A stretch of DNA of 64,000 bases from Nitrosomonas sp. Is79A3 (lineage in GTDB: Bacteria > Pseudomonadota > Gammaproteobacteria > Burkholderiales > Nitrosomonadaceae), in the NCBI RefSeq assembly GCF_000219585.1, contig NC_015731.1, forward strand, positions 3,100,001 to 3,164,000, in the 5' to 3' direction. Under the pieces are notes generated by a model. That model worked only from the letters and a program-made list of their open reading frames with translations. It was not told the DNA's origin and ran no database searches. Below are positions 1-9,106 of this stretch, piece after piece. A program made the position numbers and the translations under genes. Position 1 is the first letter of the stretch, and each line of letters opens with the position of its first letter.

Positions 1-24
1 AGCTATACTGATACGATCTTTGCG

Positions 25-109
25 TGGTGCCGACGGCGAGACTCGAACTCGCACAGCTTTCGCCACCGCCCCCTCAAGACGGCGTGTCTACCAATTCCAC
101 CACGTCGGC
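25..109 (-). tRNA. tRNA-Leu (anticodon GAG)
   Basis: Read on the minus strand, the sequence folds as a class II tRNA: a 7-bp acceptor stem (GCCGACG with CGTCGGC), a D-arm, an anticodon stem CCGTC/GGCGG around loop TTGAGGG giving anticodon GAG, a long variable arm typical of leucine tRNAs, and a T-arm with TTCGAGT. The terminal CCA is encoded at 25-27. It lies just downstream of secG on the same strand. Confidence 0.95.
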
Positions 110-165
110 GGCAAAACTATGCATTTTTTGATCAAAAATCTGCCACAATATTTCTATCAAAGAAG

Positions 166-549
166 CTACTCTGGTATCTGATTAACTTTTGAGTTTCCTT
201 CAACTTCGGGTATAACACGATCCTTTTCTAAAGACGAATTTTTTTCCAGCTCGACTTCAGATCCACTTTCAGATTCCTCGATCCGATCCATGATGCTCAT
301 GACTTTTCCACTTCCAGTTTGATTCACAGAAAGATAAGTTAAACTCATACTTGTTGCAAAAAAAAGCGCAGCAACAAAACTTGTTGCACGGCTCAGAAAT
401 GTCGCTGAACCACTTGCTCCAAATAAACTGCCCGCTGAGCCGCTACCAAACGCAGCTCCCATGTCCGCACCTTTTCCATGTTGTAATAATACCAAAACGA
501 TTAGCGCAATCGCTAACAAAACATGTGCTGCCCAGACCAAGATTTCCAA
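166..549 (-). CDS. secG: SecG, preprotein translocase subunit
   Basis: SecG is the small accessory subunit of the SecYEG inner-membrane channel for unfolded proteins. The 127-residue protein has the family plan: a membrane segment at about residues 3-24, the conserved cytoplasmic loop with LLQHGKGADMG and SGSAGSLFG (about 21-48), and a second membrane segment at about 55-77. A polar, acidic C-terminal tail of about 45 residues follows, as is common in betaproteobacterial SecG. It sits 18 nt downstream of tpiA on the same strand, with tRNA-Leu after it. The tpiA-secG-tRNA-Leu order is familiar in this class. Confidence 0.93.
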   Translation of the reverse strand: MEILVWAAHVLLAIALIVLVLLQHGKGADMGAAFGSGSAGSLFGASGSATFLSRATSFVAALFFATSMSLTYLSVNQTGSGKVMSIMDRIEESESGSEVELEKNSSLEKDRVIPEVEGNSKVNQIPE

Positions 550-567
550 CGTGTTACTCCAAAAAAT

Positions 568-1323
568 TTATTGATGTAAAGCGCGACATATCGCAACAAA
601 ATCATTTGCAACCAGTGATGCACCACCAATTAAACCACCATCAATATCAGACATATCAAATAGCGCTGATGCATTGCTTGCTTTGACACTTCCGCCATAT
701 AGAATAGTTAAGCTTTTGGCTATATTTACATTTTGCTTAGCTATACCTTCTCTTATAAAAGAATGCACATCTTGAGCTTGCTCCGGCGATGCTGTTCGAC
801 CCGTACCGATAGCCCATACTGGCTCATAAGCGACAATCGCCTTAGCTAGCGATTCGACTCCTGCCAATTTGATAACCGTTGCTAACTGCTCTTCAATAAC
901 TTGCTCTGTTGTACCCGCCTCACGCTGTTCAAGTGATTCCCCTACACATAGGATAGGAGTTATACCAGCCCGTTGGGCTGCTTGATATTTTTCAGCGACG
1001 ATTTGAGAATCTTCACCAAATAATGACCTTCTTTCCGAGTGTCCTACAATTACATAGCGGCATTCAAAATCATTCAACATGGAAGCCGATATCTCTCCTG
1101 TATATGCGCCTCTTTCAAACTGACTTAAATTTTGAGCACCCCAAGCTATGTTCGTATTCTGTAATATGCTTTGTACCGACGGTAGATAGGGATAAGGCAC
1201 ACAAACAAAAAAATTAACCTTGTATAATCCATTCAAGCCCGTAACAATCGCATCGAGTAGCTGTTTATTTTCAACCAAATTACCGTGCATCTTCCAGTTA
1301 CCAGCCACCATCTTTTTGCGCAT
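568..1323 (-). CDS. tpiA: Triosephosphate isomerase
   Basis: Interconverts dihydroxyacetone phosphate and glyceraldehyde-3-phosphate, used here in gluconeogenesis and the Calvin cycle. The length of 251 residues is normal for the TIM-barrel family. Visible active-site elements are Lys11 in GNWKMHG, His95 in VGHSERR, Glu167 in AYEPVWAIGTG, and the phosphate-binding YGGSV near the C terminus. A ribosome-binding site (GAGAGGTGAT) precedes the ATG. The gene is probably co-transcribed with secG. Confidence 0.97.
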   Translation of the reverse strand: MRKKMVAGNWKMHGNLVENKQLLDAIVTGLNGLYKVNFFVCVPYPYLPSVQSILQNTNIAWGAQNLSQFERGAYTGEISASMLNDFECRYVIVGHSERRSLFGEDSQIVAEKYQAAQRAGITPILCVGESLEQREAGTTEQVIEEQLATVIKLAGVESLAKAIVAYEPVWAIGTGRTASPEQAQDVHSFIREGIAKQNVNIAKSLTILYGGSVKASNASALFDMSDIDGGLIGGASLVANDFVAICRALHQ

Positions 1324-1577
1324 ATCACCTCTCTTGCATCAGCTTACCAAAATGGGCGATGCTACCCTTCATTCTTCATCAAGTCAATTCTAGATCTTTA
1401 TTGTTGCGCCTATTTATGTGCACTAATTTAAGGTTAGAAATTTAATATTTTACAGATTCTTAATTTATACAAATTCTTAAATTATTTTTAACAACTGATT
1501 CTTCTTATTTCAGATATGAAATTAAATATTACCCATTTACCGAAAAATAATACCTGTCTTACATCGCTTTACATGGA

Positions 1578-2372
1578 TTAACCAAACCGACCTGTTATGT
1601 AATCTTCTGTCTGTTTATTCTGTGGTTTGATAAATATTGTATCTGTCACGTTAAATTCTATCAACTCACCTAAGTACATATAAGCTGTATAATCAGATAC
1701 TCTCGCAGCCTGTTGCATATTATGAGTTACTATTAATATAGTGACTTTATTTTTTAAATCAGTTATTAATTCTTCAATACTGGCAGTCGCTATTGGATCG
1801 AGCGCTGAAGTTGGTTCGTCAAATAGCAATATTTCTGGATCAGTTGCAAGTGCACGCGCTATACAAAGCCTCTGTTGTTGTCCCCCAGACAGGTTAAATG
1901 CCAAATGATGCAAGCGATCTTTTACTTCATCCCATAAAGCTGAATTACGTAAAGCCACCTCAACTTTCTCATCCAAAATAGCTCGTTGCTTAATCCCTCT
2001 AACACGTAATCCATAAGCAACATTTTCATAGATTGATTTCGGAAAGGGATTAGGCTTCTGAAACACCATACTTATTCTCATCCGCACTTCAATCGGATCA
2101 ACGTTAGACGCTAAAATATTTACATCATCAGGATGCAATATAATTTCACCTTCATATCGATTTCCGGGATATAAATCATGCATTCGATTAAAACAACGTA
2201 AAAATGTTGATTTACCGCAACCTGATGGCCCTATTAATGCTGTAATTTTTTTATCATGTAGCACCATGTCGATCTTTTTCAGCGCATTAAATCCACCATA
2301 ATAGAAATTCAAATTCTTTACTTCAGATTTAAACTGTCTCAGTACGTTTTTCTTGTCGGAGTTATTTTGCAC
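1578..2372 (-). CDS. pstB: Phosphate ABC transporter ATPase PstB
   Basis: ATP-binding subunit of the high-affinity phosphate importer. It has Walker A GPSGCGKS (about residue 48), the signature [15 protein letters not shown] and Walker [14 protein letters not shown] chose the GTG at 2372, 7 nt after the pstA stop; it gives 264 residues, the usual PstB length. The ATG at 2432 would overlap pstA by 53 nt and add 20 residues that do not look PstB-like. It is the last gene of pstC-pstA-pstB. No phoU follows; the next gene downstream is tpiA. Confidence 0.95.
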   Translation of the reverse strand: MQNNSDKKNVLRQFKSEVKNLNFYYGGFNALKKIDMVLHDKKITALIGPSGCGKSTFLRCFNRMHDLYPGNRYEGEIILHPDDVNILASNVDPIEVRMRISMVFQKPNPFPKSIYENVAYGLRVRGIKQRAILDEKVEVALRNSALWDEVKDRLHHLAFNLSGGQQQRLCIARALATDPEILLFDEPTSALDPIATASIEELITDLKNKVTILIVTHNMQQAARVSDYTAYMYLGELIEFNVTDTIFIKPQNKQTEDYITGRFG

Positions 2373-2379
2373 GATTCTT

Positions 2380-3312
2380 TTACCACTTAATATTTTTACG
2401 CATACGATATCGTAAATAAATTGCCAGACCATTCATGGCAAGCGTCATGACTACTAATACTAAACCCGCTGCTGCTGCATTCAGTTGAAAAGCTTCTTCT
2501 GGCCTCGATACCCAGTTAAACATCTGTATTGGCATCACAGTGAAAGGCGCTGTTAGCCATTCAATCGAAACATATGGAAATTCATTCTTCACGGGCGATG
2601 GCGGCAAAAATGCAATAAATGTCAGTGCTCCAATAGTAATAATCGGCGCTGTTTCACCGATAGCTCGCGCCAGACCGATTATAATTCCTGTTAGAATTCC
2701 CGCCGATGAGTACGGTAATAAATGGTCCGATACGGTTTGCCATTTTGTTGCTCCTAGTGCATATGCGCCTTCTCGAATTGTTACGGGAATAGATCGAATC
2801 GCCTCACGCGTTGCTACAATAACAACAGGTAGAATCAGTAGCGCCAAAGCCAATCCCGCTGCTAAAATACTTTGTCCGAAACCTAGTTGATATACAAATA
2901 ATCCTAATGCAAGTAGACCATATATTATTGAAGGTACACCGGCTAAGTTTGTTACATTGATTTCGATAATTTCTGTTAACAGATTTCTAGGAGCATACTC
3001 TTCCAAATAAACGCCCGATCCTATCCCTAAGGGTACTGCTGCAACCGCTGTGACTAGCATAACTAAAGTAGTGCCAACCCAAGCCGATAAAATTCCGGCG
3101 GACTCAGGTTTTCGTGATGGAAATGACGTAAAGAAATCCCAGGATAAACGCGGCATTCCATCAATCAGCATATGTGCAAATAACGCCATAAAGGTCATTA
3201 CTGCAATCATCAGTGCAAAAACACCAGCTATCATAAAAATGAAATCCCATTTTTTATGCAAACTGATAATTCTTCTAATCTCATCTAGATTGTTAACATT
3301 TTTCATCGTCAA
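2380..3312 (-). CDS. pstA: Phosphate ABC transporter permease PstA
   Basis: One of the two inner-membrane permease subunits of the Pst phosphate importer. The 310-residue protein has about six membrane segments, the first at about residues 25-48, and the permease EAA-type loop around residues 180-215 ([20 protein letters not shown]), which contacts Pst[12 protein letters not shown] is strongly conserved in PstA. The gene lies 86 nt downstream of pstC and just upstream of pstB on the same strand. Confidence 0.95.
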   Translation of the reverse strand: MTMKNVNNLDEIRRIISLHKKWDFIFMIAGVFALMIAVMTFMALFAHMLIDGMPRLSWDFFTSFPSRKPESAGILSAWVGTTLVMLVTAVAAVPLGIGSGVYLEEYAPRNLLTEIIEINVTNLAGVPSIIYGLLALGLFVYQLGFGQSILAAGLALALLILPVVIVATREAIRSIPVTIREGAYALGATKWQTVSDHLLPYSSAGILTGIIIGLARAIGETAPIITIGALTFIAFLPPSPVKNEFPYVSIEWLTAPFTVMPIQMFNWVSRPEEAFQLNAAAAGLVLVVMTLAMNGLAIYLRYRMRKNIKW

Positions 3313-3398
3313 ACATCACCTGCTAGCATTTCCAAAGACACTAAAGGTACAGCAAATTAGCTCGCACTTCTTATGACACGATATTTATTCCAACTCAA

Positions 3399-4331
3399 TC
3401 AATAAATTTCTCTATAACGCTTGCGTAATACATGCCCAATAATATTAAACACAAGCGTAATTAGCAGCAAAGTTAAACCCGCAGCAAATATGGTTTGATA
3501 ACCAATACTTCCATGAGGCAAATCACCTAAGCTAACCTGTACTATATAAGCTGTTATTGTTGCCGCAGGTTCCATTGGATTCCATGTCAGATTTGGTTGC
3601 ATCCCTGCTGCAATTGCAACCACCATTGTTTCACCTACCGCGCGTGATATACCTAATATATATGCGGCCGCAATTCCAGAAAATGCTGCCGGCATAACAA
3701 CCCGAATTGCCGTTTGAAAACGAGTAGCCCCCATTGCATAAGAGCCTTCTCGTAAATTCATAGGAACTGCGCGCATAGCGTCTTCAGTCATCGAACTTAC
3801 ATACGGGATAATCATAATCCCCATAACTAATCCGGCAGATAGTAAGTTAAAACCAGGCAGTTCAGGAAAGATAACTTGTAACAACGGAGTTACAAATAAT
3901 AATGCAAAATAACCATAAACAACTGTCGGCACACCCCCCAACAGTTCAAGGAATGGCTTTGCTATTTCACGTACGGTGAATGGTGCGAACTCTGAAAGAT
4001 AGATTGCAATAATAGTTCCTAGTGGAAGAGCAACCAGAAGCGCAATAAGAGAACTCACTACCGTACCGGAAACTAATGGCAAAATCCCATAGTGTGCATC
4101 ATCAAATAATGGTGTCCATTGCGTATCAGTTAGAAAATCCCAGATAGATACATGTTGAAAAAATACAAATGATTCTTTCACCAGCATCATAATGATTGCA
4201 AGCATTATGGCAACCGAAAGCACTGCTGACAAAAATAGAAATGTTTCTATAAATCTTTCGCGCAAATGACGACGAAAGCTATATCCTAATTTGCCAGCGT
4301 GAACTATTTTATTGTGTGACTCTTCTGCCAC
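3399..4331 (-). CDS. pstC: Phosphate ABC transporter permease PstC
   Basis: Partner permease of PstA. The 310-residue protein has a membrane segment at about 32-55 and several more later, an EAA-type loop (EGSYAMGATRFQTAIRVVMP) and the conserved GISRAVGETM. Translation appears to start at GTG, with AAGGG about 9 nt upstream. It is the first gene of the visible pst operon. The substrate-binding gene pstS, normally upstream, is absent here, since the hao cluster comes before it. PstS and PhoU must be encoded elsewhere if the importer works. I saw no convincing Pho box. Confidence 0.94.
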   Translation of the reverse strand: MAEESHNKIVHAGKLGYSFRRHLRERFIETFLFLSAVLSVAIMLAIIMMLVKESFVFFQHVSIWDFLTDTQWTPLFDDAHYGILPLVSGTVVSSLIALLVALPLGTIIAIYLSEFAPFTVREIAKPFLELLGGVPTVVYGYFALLFVTPLLQVIFPELPGFNLLSAGLVMGIMIIPYVSSMTEDAMRAVPMNLREGSYAMGATRFQTAIRVVMPAAFSGIAAAYILGISRAVGETMVVAIAAGMQPNLTWNPMEPAATITAYIVQVSLGDLPHGSIGYQTIFAAGLTLLLITLVFNIIGHVLRKRYREIY

Positions 4332-4461
4332 AGTGAAAGCCCTTCTATAAGTTGAAGCATTATAGTAAGAGAGTCGCTAATCGAGGAAAGTAAATAATTA
4401 ACTTTCTAATAAAGAGATTAGGATTAGCATTGATTTACTTCGGAAGAATTTTATTAAACAC

Positions 4462-4501
4462 TTACACATCTAAAATAATGTTGATTATTTTAGATGTGTA
4501 A
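4462..4501. repeat. Perfect 17-bp inverted repeat with 6-nt loop
   Basis: The arm TTACACATCTAAAATAA (4462-4478) is exactly reverse-complemented at 4485-4501 around TGTTGA. It lies in the 296-nt gap between cycB and pstC, about 130 nt past the cycB stop. It could end the hao/cycAB transcript, but it is AT-rich and lacks a clean T-run on the minus strand. Confidence 0.75.
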
Positions 4502-4555
4502 AAATAAAATTTATCAAAAAAAACTATCTCTTTGTGATGCCTTTCTGCTATCTAC

Positions 4556-4590
4556 AGAATTCTGGAGAGATAATATATCTTCAGAATTCT
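4556..4590. repeat. Inverted repeat just downstream of cycB
   Basis: AGAATTCTG at 4556-4564 pairs with CAGAATTCT at 4582-4590. The stem extends inward with two mismatches. It lies 38 nt past the cycB stop and could stabilise or end the cytochrome transcript. No T-run follows on the minus strand. Confidence 0.6.
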
Positions 4591-4627
4591 ATATATTCTA
4601 TTTCAGATGTGAGAATCCGGGCTGAAA

Positions 4628-5302
4628 TTACTCCTCATCCTCGTCATCCTCGTCACCCTGAGCTTCAGCTTCTACTTCACTCGCCGCATCCTCATCTTCA
4701 TCTTCGCCTTCTTCGTCTGCGCCACTATCCTCTTCTTTCTGCAGTACCATCTTACCAGCCGCTAAGCTCGCATTCAGGTCTGTCTTTGCAACCTCTTCAT
4801 GCACCAGATTCTGATGACAATCTATACAGGTCGCTCCTTCCGTCTTTAGCTTCTTGTGCGCTTCCTGTGCATCCGCTCCAGGTGGATTTGGGTTCTTGTG
4901 ACAGTCGCGACAGGTTATACTGTCCCATTTCTTCAGGTTCATGCGCGCATCATGCGCCATAATCAAACGACGTTCATTGAACTTCTCTAGCGTCGAATAA
5001 TCATTAATCAGTTCCAAATATAATTCCCTGGCTCCATCTACCGCATGGGAATATACCGCTAAATGAAAGTTCTTGAATCCCTGCGGTATATGACAGTCTT
5101 TACAACTGGGATTTACTCCCAGTGCTCCATAGTGCGTCGATTCCCTTAGTTCCTTCTGCGTATAGGTCATCGAGTGACAGCTGGTACAGAACTCTTCCGT
5201 TGAGAGTGCCGCTTCTCCTCCAAATACAACCGCTACCAGTACTATCCCCAGTAACCCCCCTGTCAGTAGCGTGCCTATCGCGCCTTTTTGTATGCCTGTC
5301 AT
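4628..5302 (-). CDS. cycB: Tetrahaem cytochrome c(M)552, NapC/NirT family
   Basis: Membrane-anchored tetrahaem cytochrome thought to carry electrons from cytochrome c554 to the quinone pool in ammonia oxidisers. One membrane anchor at about residues 10-29 is followed by four CxxCH haem sites: CTSCH (39), CKDCH (67), CRDCH (131) and CIDCH (159), with NapC/NirT-like spacing. The start overlaps the cycA stop by one nucleotide (TAATG), which implies translational coupling. Residues 190-224 form a very acidic tail in which 23 of 35 residues are Asp or Glu; this is not part of the NapC fold. The symbol cycX is also used for this gene. Confidence 0.93.
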   Translation of the reverse strand: MTGIQKGAIGTLLTGGLLGIVLVAVVFGGEAALSTEEFCTSCHSMTYTQKELRESTHYGALGVNPSCKDCHIPQGFKNFHLAVYSHAVDGARELYLELINDYSTLEKFNERRLIMAHDARMNLKKWDSITCRDCHKNPNPPGADAQEAHKKLKTEGATCIDCHQNLVHEEVAKTDLNASLAAGKMVLQKEEDSGADEEGEDEDEDAASEVEAEAQGDEDDEDEE

Positions 5303-6021
5303 TACTCTTTTCCTTTACCTTTTTTATCCCCTGTCTTTTCCTTAGCATTCGCCTGGAATTCGTCGTGATACTTGAATTTGGGCTCTCCTGCGAAGGTACC
5401 GTCAAGCTTATAATGCTCATGCATCGCTTTCACATCTTTGACCATTTTGTCAAAGTCAAAGGTGTATTTCGGGTCTACAGCCGGTGTGAATGGGGTGTAA
5501 GGTGCTTTCGCGCCTTTCCAAGGTGAGCCTTCATAGTTCAAGTGACAGGCAGCACATGCTTCTTCAAAGTGAAAGTCTTGGCCTTTGTCAGCAACTACTT
5601 TGCGTTGCATTGCGGTTCCTTTACTTTCAAATACTTGCCCTGCTTTACGGTGATCTCCCCGGTAACTCTTTCCAGGTCCATGGCAGGATTCACAGCCAAC
5701 CGCTGCAAGTGGTTTCTTCGGTGTATCTATCGTATATCCACCTTTCTTGCCAAATCCATCTACGTGGCAACCTACACAGTCTTTGTCTTGCGTGTAGTCT
5801 TTTTCCGGATCCAGTTTGGCTTTAACTTTGGCTTCTTTACGTGTACCAGGCTTCAGCGATTCCATCGCTTTCGCATGTGCCGTGTCTTTCCATGATTTGG
5901 CTTGCGATTTGTGGCAGGAGCTGCATTTGCTGCGTCCTTCAAAGGTGTCTGCTATTGCCGCACCGCTAAAAAATGCGATCATTGCCAAAACAGCAAGTAT
6001 GTAAGCTATTGGGTGTTTCAT
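5302..6021 (-). CDS. cycA: Cytochrome c554, tetrahaem
   Basis: Periplasmic electron acceptor of HAO. A signal peptide (about residues 1-24, ending AAIA-D) precedes four CxxCH sites: CSSCH (33), CVGCH (82), CESCH (110) and CAACH (156). The length of 239 residues is close to known c554 precursors. The Lys/Gly-rich C terminus (KEKTGDKKGKGKE) contrasts with the acidic tail of CycB. A strong AAGGAGGAAGG site precedes the ATG, and a sigma-70-like promoter lies in the gap after haoB. It is translationally coupled to cycB. Confidence 0.96.
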   Translation of the reverse strand: MKHPIAYILAVLAMIAFFSGAAIADTFEGRSKCSSCHKSQAKSWKDTAHAKAMESLKPGTRKEAKVKAKLDPEKDYTQDKDCVGCHVDGFGKKGGYTIDTPKKPLAAVGCESCHGPGKSYRGDHRKAGQVFESKGTAMQRKVVADKGQDFHFEEACAACHLNYEGSPWKGAKAPYTPFTPAVDPKYTFDFDKMVKDVKAMHEHYKLDGTFAGEPKFKYHDEFQANAKEKTGDKKGKGKE

Positions 6022-6065
6022 CCTTCCTCCTTATGCTTTTTTTAATTCAAGTTTTTATGCCGCGT

Positions 6066-6093
6066 ATTGTACGCTATCATCAGATTGTGTAAA
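6066..6093 (-). promoter_or_regulatory. Predicted sigma-70-like promoter for cycA-cycB
   Basis: On the minus strand, TTTACA (6088-6093) and TACAAT (6066-6071) are 16 nt apart, about 45 nt upstream of the cycA start. The 159-nt haoB-cycA gap is the only sizeable break in the cluster, so separate transcription of cycAB is plausible. The call rests on motif match only. Confidence 0.55.
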
Positions 6094-6180
6094 TGACTAT
6101 GTGTTCGCTTTGTATTTTTTTGGTTCTTCAGTTGTCTCTTTTTACTTGCAGTCTCACTTAGCTTTTGTGCCTTATTCTTC

Positions 6181-7215
6181 TTAAGGTATTTTGTAAACCC
6201 AGTAACCGCCTTGTTGATATATCAGTTGTGCCACGTCCAATTCCACTGGCGCTTTCTTGTCTACAAAGGGCAGCATTCTTGCTAATAACGTTTCACTACT
6301 GGCTTTATCACTCAGAAAGAATGCTCTGATTTCATTATCCGATACGGATTGTAGTGTGTAGGTATCAAAACCATTTTGCTTGAGTTGCATTTTCATTTGA
6401 TTGATCATGCCGTGCATGTTGCCTGTCATGGGGAAGTTCTGATATGCAACACCCATTTTTTCCGGGTACATGATTCCTAGTCTGTATAGGTCAGTGACGT
6501 GTACGATTACATACGCTTCCCGGTTTGAACCAATCAGTTCGCGCAGTTGCTTGATACCTTCTTCTGCGGGGGCTGCCAGTGCTTGACTGAAGCGTTCAAA
6601 TTGTTCCCGTTCCTTTGGGTTGGCTTTGCTTCCCCAGAATTGGTTTTCATAGGCTTGAATGGCTTTACTTTGTTCTAACCAGGTTACCGGTATCATCAGT
6701 GGCTCGTTCAGATGATTGGTAAAAAGCGTGTCGTGTCCGGTAAGCAGTTTGATTTGCCGAGAGGTGTCCCACCAGGAGAGTATCAGGGCGTCTTTCGGTG
6801 CGTGCTTGCTGATCGCTGCTGCCAGTGCACTGAGTTCCGATGGCTTTCTGTCAAAATTGTACAGTATTTCATTCGTACTGTTCTTCCAGTAGATCAGTAC
6901 CGGCGGCCCTTCATTTTGTCTCGCAACGATGAATTCAGCAATCGGTTTGTCTACTCCGTCCGCTTGTACTTTGTATTGACCTAGCTTTAGCTCCGGCCAA
7001 TCATCCAGGTTCATTTGGGAGAATCGTTTATTGTCACCTTCCGCAATCAGTTGATATTGGTAGGGGGCAGGCGGCAGTTTAAACCAAAGATAAGCAAACC
7101 AGCCCAATAAAACCAAACCTCCCGTCACCAGGAGTATACCTAATGACGGGAGTAGTTTGTCTCCCGATCGCGCTACCTGGGCGGTAGTGCGATCGGTTGC
7201 GTTAGTGCTTGTCAA
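6181..7215 (-). CDS. haoB: HaoB, hydroxylamine-oxidation cluster protein
   Basis: The 344-residue protein has one N-terminal membrane segment (about residues 24-46) and a large, presumably periplasmic domain with no haem motif. Its position directly after hao and before cycA matches the conserved orf2/haoB of ammonia-oxidising bacteria. Its biochemical role is not established; maturation or membrane attachment of HAO has been suggested from context. The start overlaps the hao stop by 4 nt, so the two are translationally coupled. Confidence 0.9.
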   Translation of the reverse strand: MTSTNATDRTTAQVARSGDKLLPSLGILLVTGGLVLLGWFAYLWFKLPPAPYQYQLIAEGDNKRFSQMNLDDWPELKLGQYKVQADGVDKPIAEFIVARQNEGPPVLIYWKNSTNEILYNFDRKPSELSALAAAISKHAPKDALILSWWDTSRQIKLLTGHDTLFTNHLNEPLMIPVTWLEQSKAIQAYENQFWGSKANPKEREQFERFSQALAAPAEEGIKQLRELIGSNREAYVIVHVTDLYRLGIMYPEKMGVAYQNFPMTGNMHGMINQMKMQLKQNGFDTYTLQSVSDNEIRAFFLSDKASSETLLARMLPFVDKKAPVELDVAQLIYQQGGYWVYKIP

Positions 7216-8924
7216 GCTTCGCTTTGCTTACGTTTGCGCCAGCCTGCTAAGGCCAGTGTTCCGGCCAGCAGCATGCCACCACCTAAACCGCCCAGCGAGA
7301 TCTTCTCTGCTGTGCCGTCTAAGTCCAGTAAGCTGGTTTTCTTGGATTCAAGATTCTTAACACGTTCTTGCAGTGCAACCATTTCACGGATGCGGGTGTT
7401 TTCGTCTTGAATTTCAACATAAGCACGGTTTATTGGACCCCAGCCTTCGGTGTAGGTCCAGCCACCTGGATTAACGTGGGCTAAGCCTACGTGCATCTTC
7501 GCTAAGTCATTTTCATGCATTTCTAGTACTTTCAGCTCAATTGCTGCCGGACTGTTGCCTTTAGACCAGAATAGCTGTGCAAAATATGCATAGCCTTCTT
7601 TCTCTGGCGCTGGCGGTGCAGAACGGTTGGTTTTTTGACCTGTCAATAAACCTTCCTTGTACAGTTGATGAACAATGCCATTCGCTTCTTGGTATTTAGC
7701 CAGTCCTGCCAACGTACCTTTGTCCATCAATTCCAGGTAGGAGCGAGCAAAACGTTCTGAGTGACATTGGGTACAGGTGACAACCCATGAGTCCAAGCGA
7801 GCTGACGACCATTCACTGTTGATGTTCTCTGCAATGCCTGGAACAAATGGATAGTTCGCCCAACGGATCTTTCTAACCATGTTGTGGGCATACTCACCTT
7901 CGTATTCCATGTGACAGCCTGCACAGGTTGGTGCATTCTGACCACCCTTGGCATACGCATCTTTCAATTGCACGTCCCAGTTCCATTGGTTACCCAACAT
8001 CGACACCATCTTGCCGTGCTTGGACATTGAGTAAGCTTCCCAGTTGTTGTGGTCTACACCACTGTGGCAGGTTGCGCAGGCTTCTGGCTTGCGTGATTCT
8101 GCCGCTGAGAATTCATGGCGGGTATGACAGGAGTCGCATTTGTTTTGGTTGGTGTGACACATCGAGCAGCCTTCGGCTACTTCACGTTGTGGCATTGCCG
8201 CCCAAACTGTGGTTTCTACGTTTGCTTTGTAGTCCAGGGCGTGTGATGGACGTCCATCCGGCCATTGGCCTGCTGGCCAAATCATCGTATCACGTTCCGA
8301 TTCACGTTCTGCAAATTCTTGCAGGTGACAGGTGCCGCATACGTCTGCCGTCGGCATCTTCAGGTCTTTGGCGTGGTCCGCTTTCTTCTTCGCACCAACT
8401 TCTACGTGGCAGTCAATACAACCGACTTCTTTCAGTTGCTCGCCTTCCGCCAGTTTGCCCATCGAACGCAGGTTCTTCTCTACATCTTCCAGTTTCCCTT
8501 TCTTGTAAAAAGTAGGGTCGCTTGGCTTCAGGTTGCGGATCTTGTCCAGGTTCGCATGGCTGCTGCGCTTCCAGGCTTGTACCCATACCGGCGATTCGTC
8601 AGTGTGGCATTCTACGCATTCCTTACGGCTCGCTACGTCTTTGTTCGATGTAGGTGCTTTGTAAAAGGTCGCCGGGTCCAGATAGATTCCATACGGTATC
8701 GGTTCCCAGTATTGCGCCAACGTTCCAGGACCCGCTCCTTGCGCAGGATCCTTGTAACGCTTCACCAGCGCTTCGTATAATTCCTTTGGACTCGTCTTCT
8801 CACGGTCCAGCTTCAGTGCTTCATATAATTCATTCGGAACTGTCGGTATGTTCGCTTGTGCCACTCCTATCAGCAGCCCTCCCAACATTACCGTAACTAT
8901 CCTCAGCCATAGCTTGGCAACCAT
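7212..8924 (-). CDS. hao: Hydroxylamine oxidoreductase (HAO), octahaem
   Basis: Periplasmic enzyme that oxidises hydroxylamine, the second step of ammonia oxidation. The 570-residue precursor has a signal peptide (about 1-24, VAQA-N) and eight CxxCH motifs at residues 103, 169, 196, 253, 263, 283, 334 and 384. Tyr491 in WTYTEGW is residue 467 after removal of 24 residues; that matches the tyrosine known in N. europaea to cross-link to haem P460. A C-terminal hydrophobic segment (about 541-561) followed by RKRK could anchor the protein. The AAAGGAGAGAG ribosome-binding site is strong. Confidence 0.98.
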   Translation of the reverse strand: MVAKLWLRIVTVMLGGLLIGVAQANIPTVPNELYEALKLDREKTSPKELYEALVKRYKDPAQGAGPGTLAQYWEPIPYGIYLDPATFYKAPTSNKDVASRKECVECHTDESPVWVQAWKRSSHANLDKIRNLKPSDPTFYKKGKLEDVEKNLRSMGKLAEGEQLKEVGCIDCHVEVGAKKKADHAKDLKMPTADVCGTCHLQEFAERESERDTMIWPAGQWPDGRPSHALDYKANVETTVWAAMPQREVAEGCSMCHTNQNKCDSCHTRHEFSAAESRKPEACATCHSGVDHNNWEAYSMSKHGKMVSMLGNQWNWDVQLKDAYAKGGQNAPTCAGCHMEYEGEYAHNMVRKIRWANYPFVPGIAENINSEWSSARLDSWVVTCTQCHSERFARSYLELMDKGTLAGLAKYQEANGIVHQLYKEGLLTGQKTNRSAPPAPEKEGYAYFAQLFWSKGNSPAAIELKVLEMHENDLAKMHVGLAHVNPGGWTYTEGWGPINRAYVEIQDENTRIREMVALQERVKNLESKKTSLLDLDGTAEKISLGGLGGGMLLAGTLALAGWRKRKQSEA

Positions 8925-9041
8925 CTCTCTCTCCTTTGTTTTTCCAAAATTTTTGCCTTCTCTTGCTCTCGTCGTTCTTCTTGTCTTCTACCGCAAGCTT
9001 CTCCTTCGTTCCACTTACGGTTCATAACGATCTGCCTGACT

Positions 9042-9070
9042 AGACTACTTAGCCAGATCTTTACTGTCAA
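9042..9070 (-). promoter_or_regulatory. Candidate promoter upstream of hao
   Basis: On the minus strand, a consensus TTGACA (9065-9070) is 17 nt from TAGTCT (9042-9047), a weak -10 match. It lies about 120 nt before the hao start, leaving a purine-rich leader. The transcription start is inferred, not shown. Confidence 0.4.
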
Positions 9071-9106
9071 GACAATTCGATCAGCTTCTCTTCAGCAAAG
9101 AATATA

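Noticed and set aside
2372..2432. Longer PstB start at 2432
   Set aside because: It overlaps pstA by 53 nt and adds residues outside the family; GTG at 2372 gives the normal length.
4534..4962. Plus-strand frame across the cycB tail
   Set aside because: It mirrors the acidic repeat-rich codons of cycB, giving a His/Leu/Pro-rich nonsense product.
7928..8780. Long open frames on the plus strand within hao (7928-8515 and 8265-8780)
   Set aside because: They are antisense to the certain HAO coding sequence, have Leu/Arg/Ser-rich shadow composition, and show no family resemblance or ribosome-binding site.
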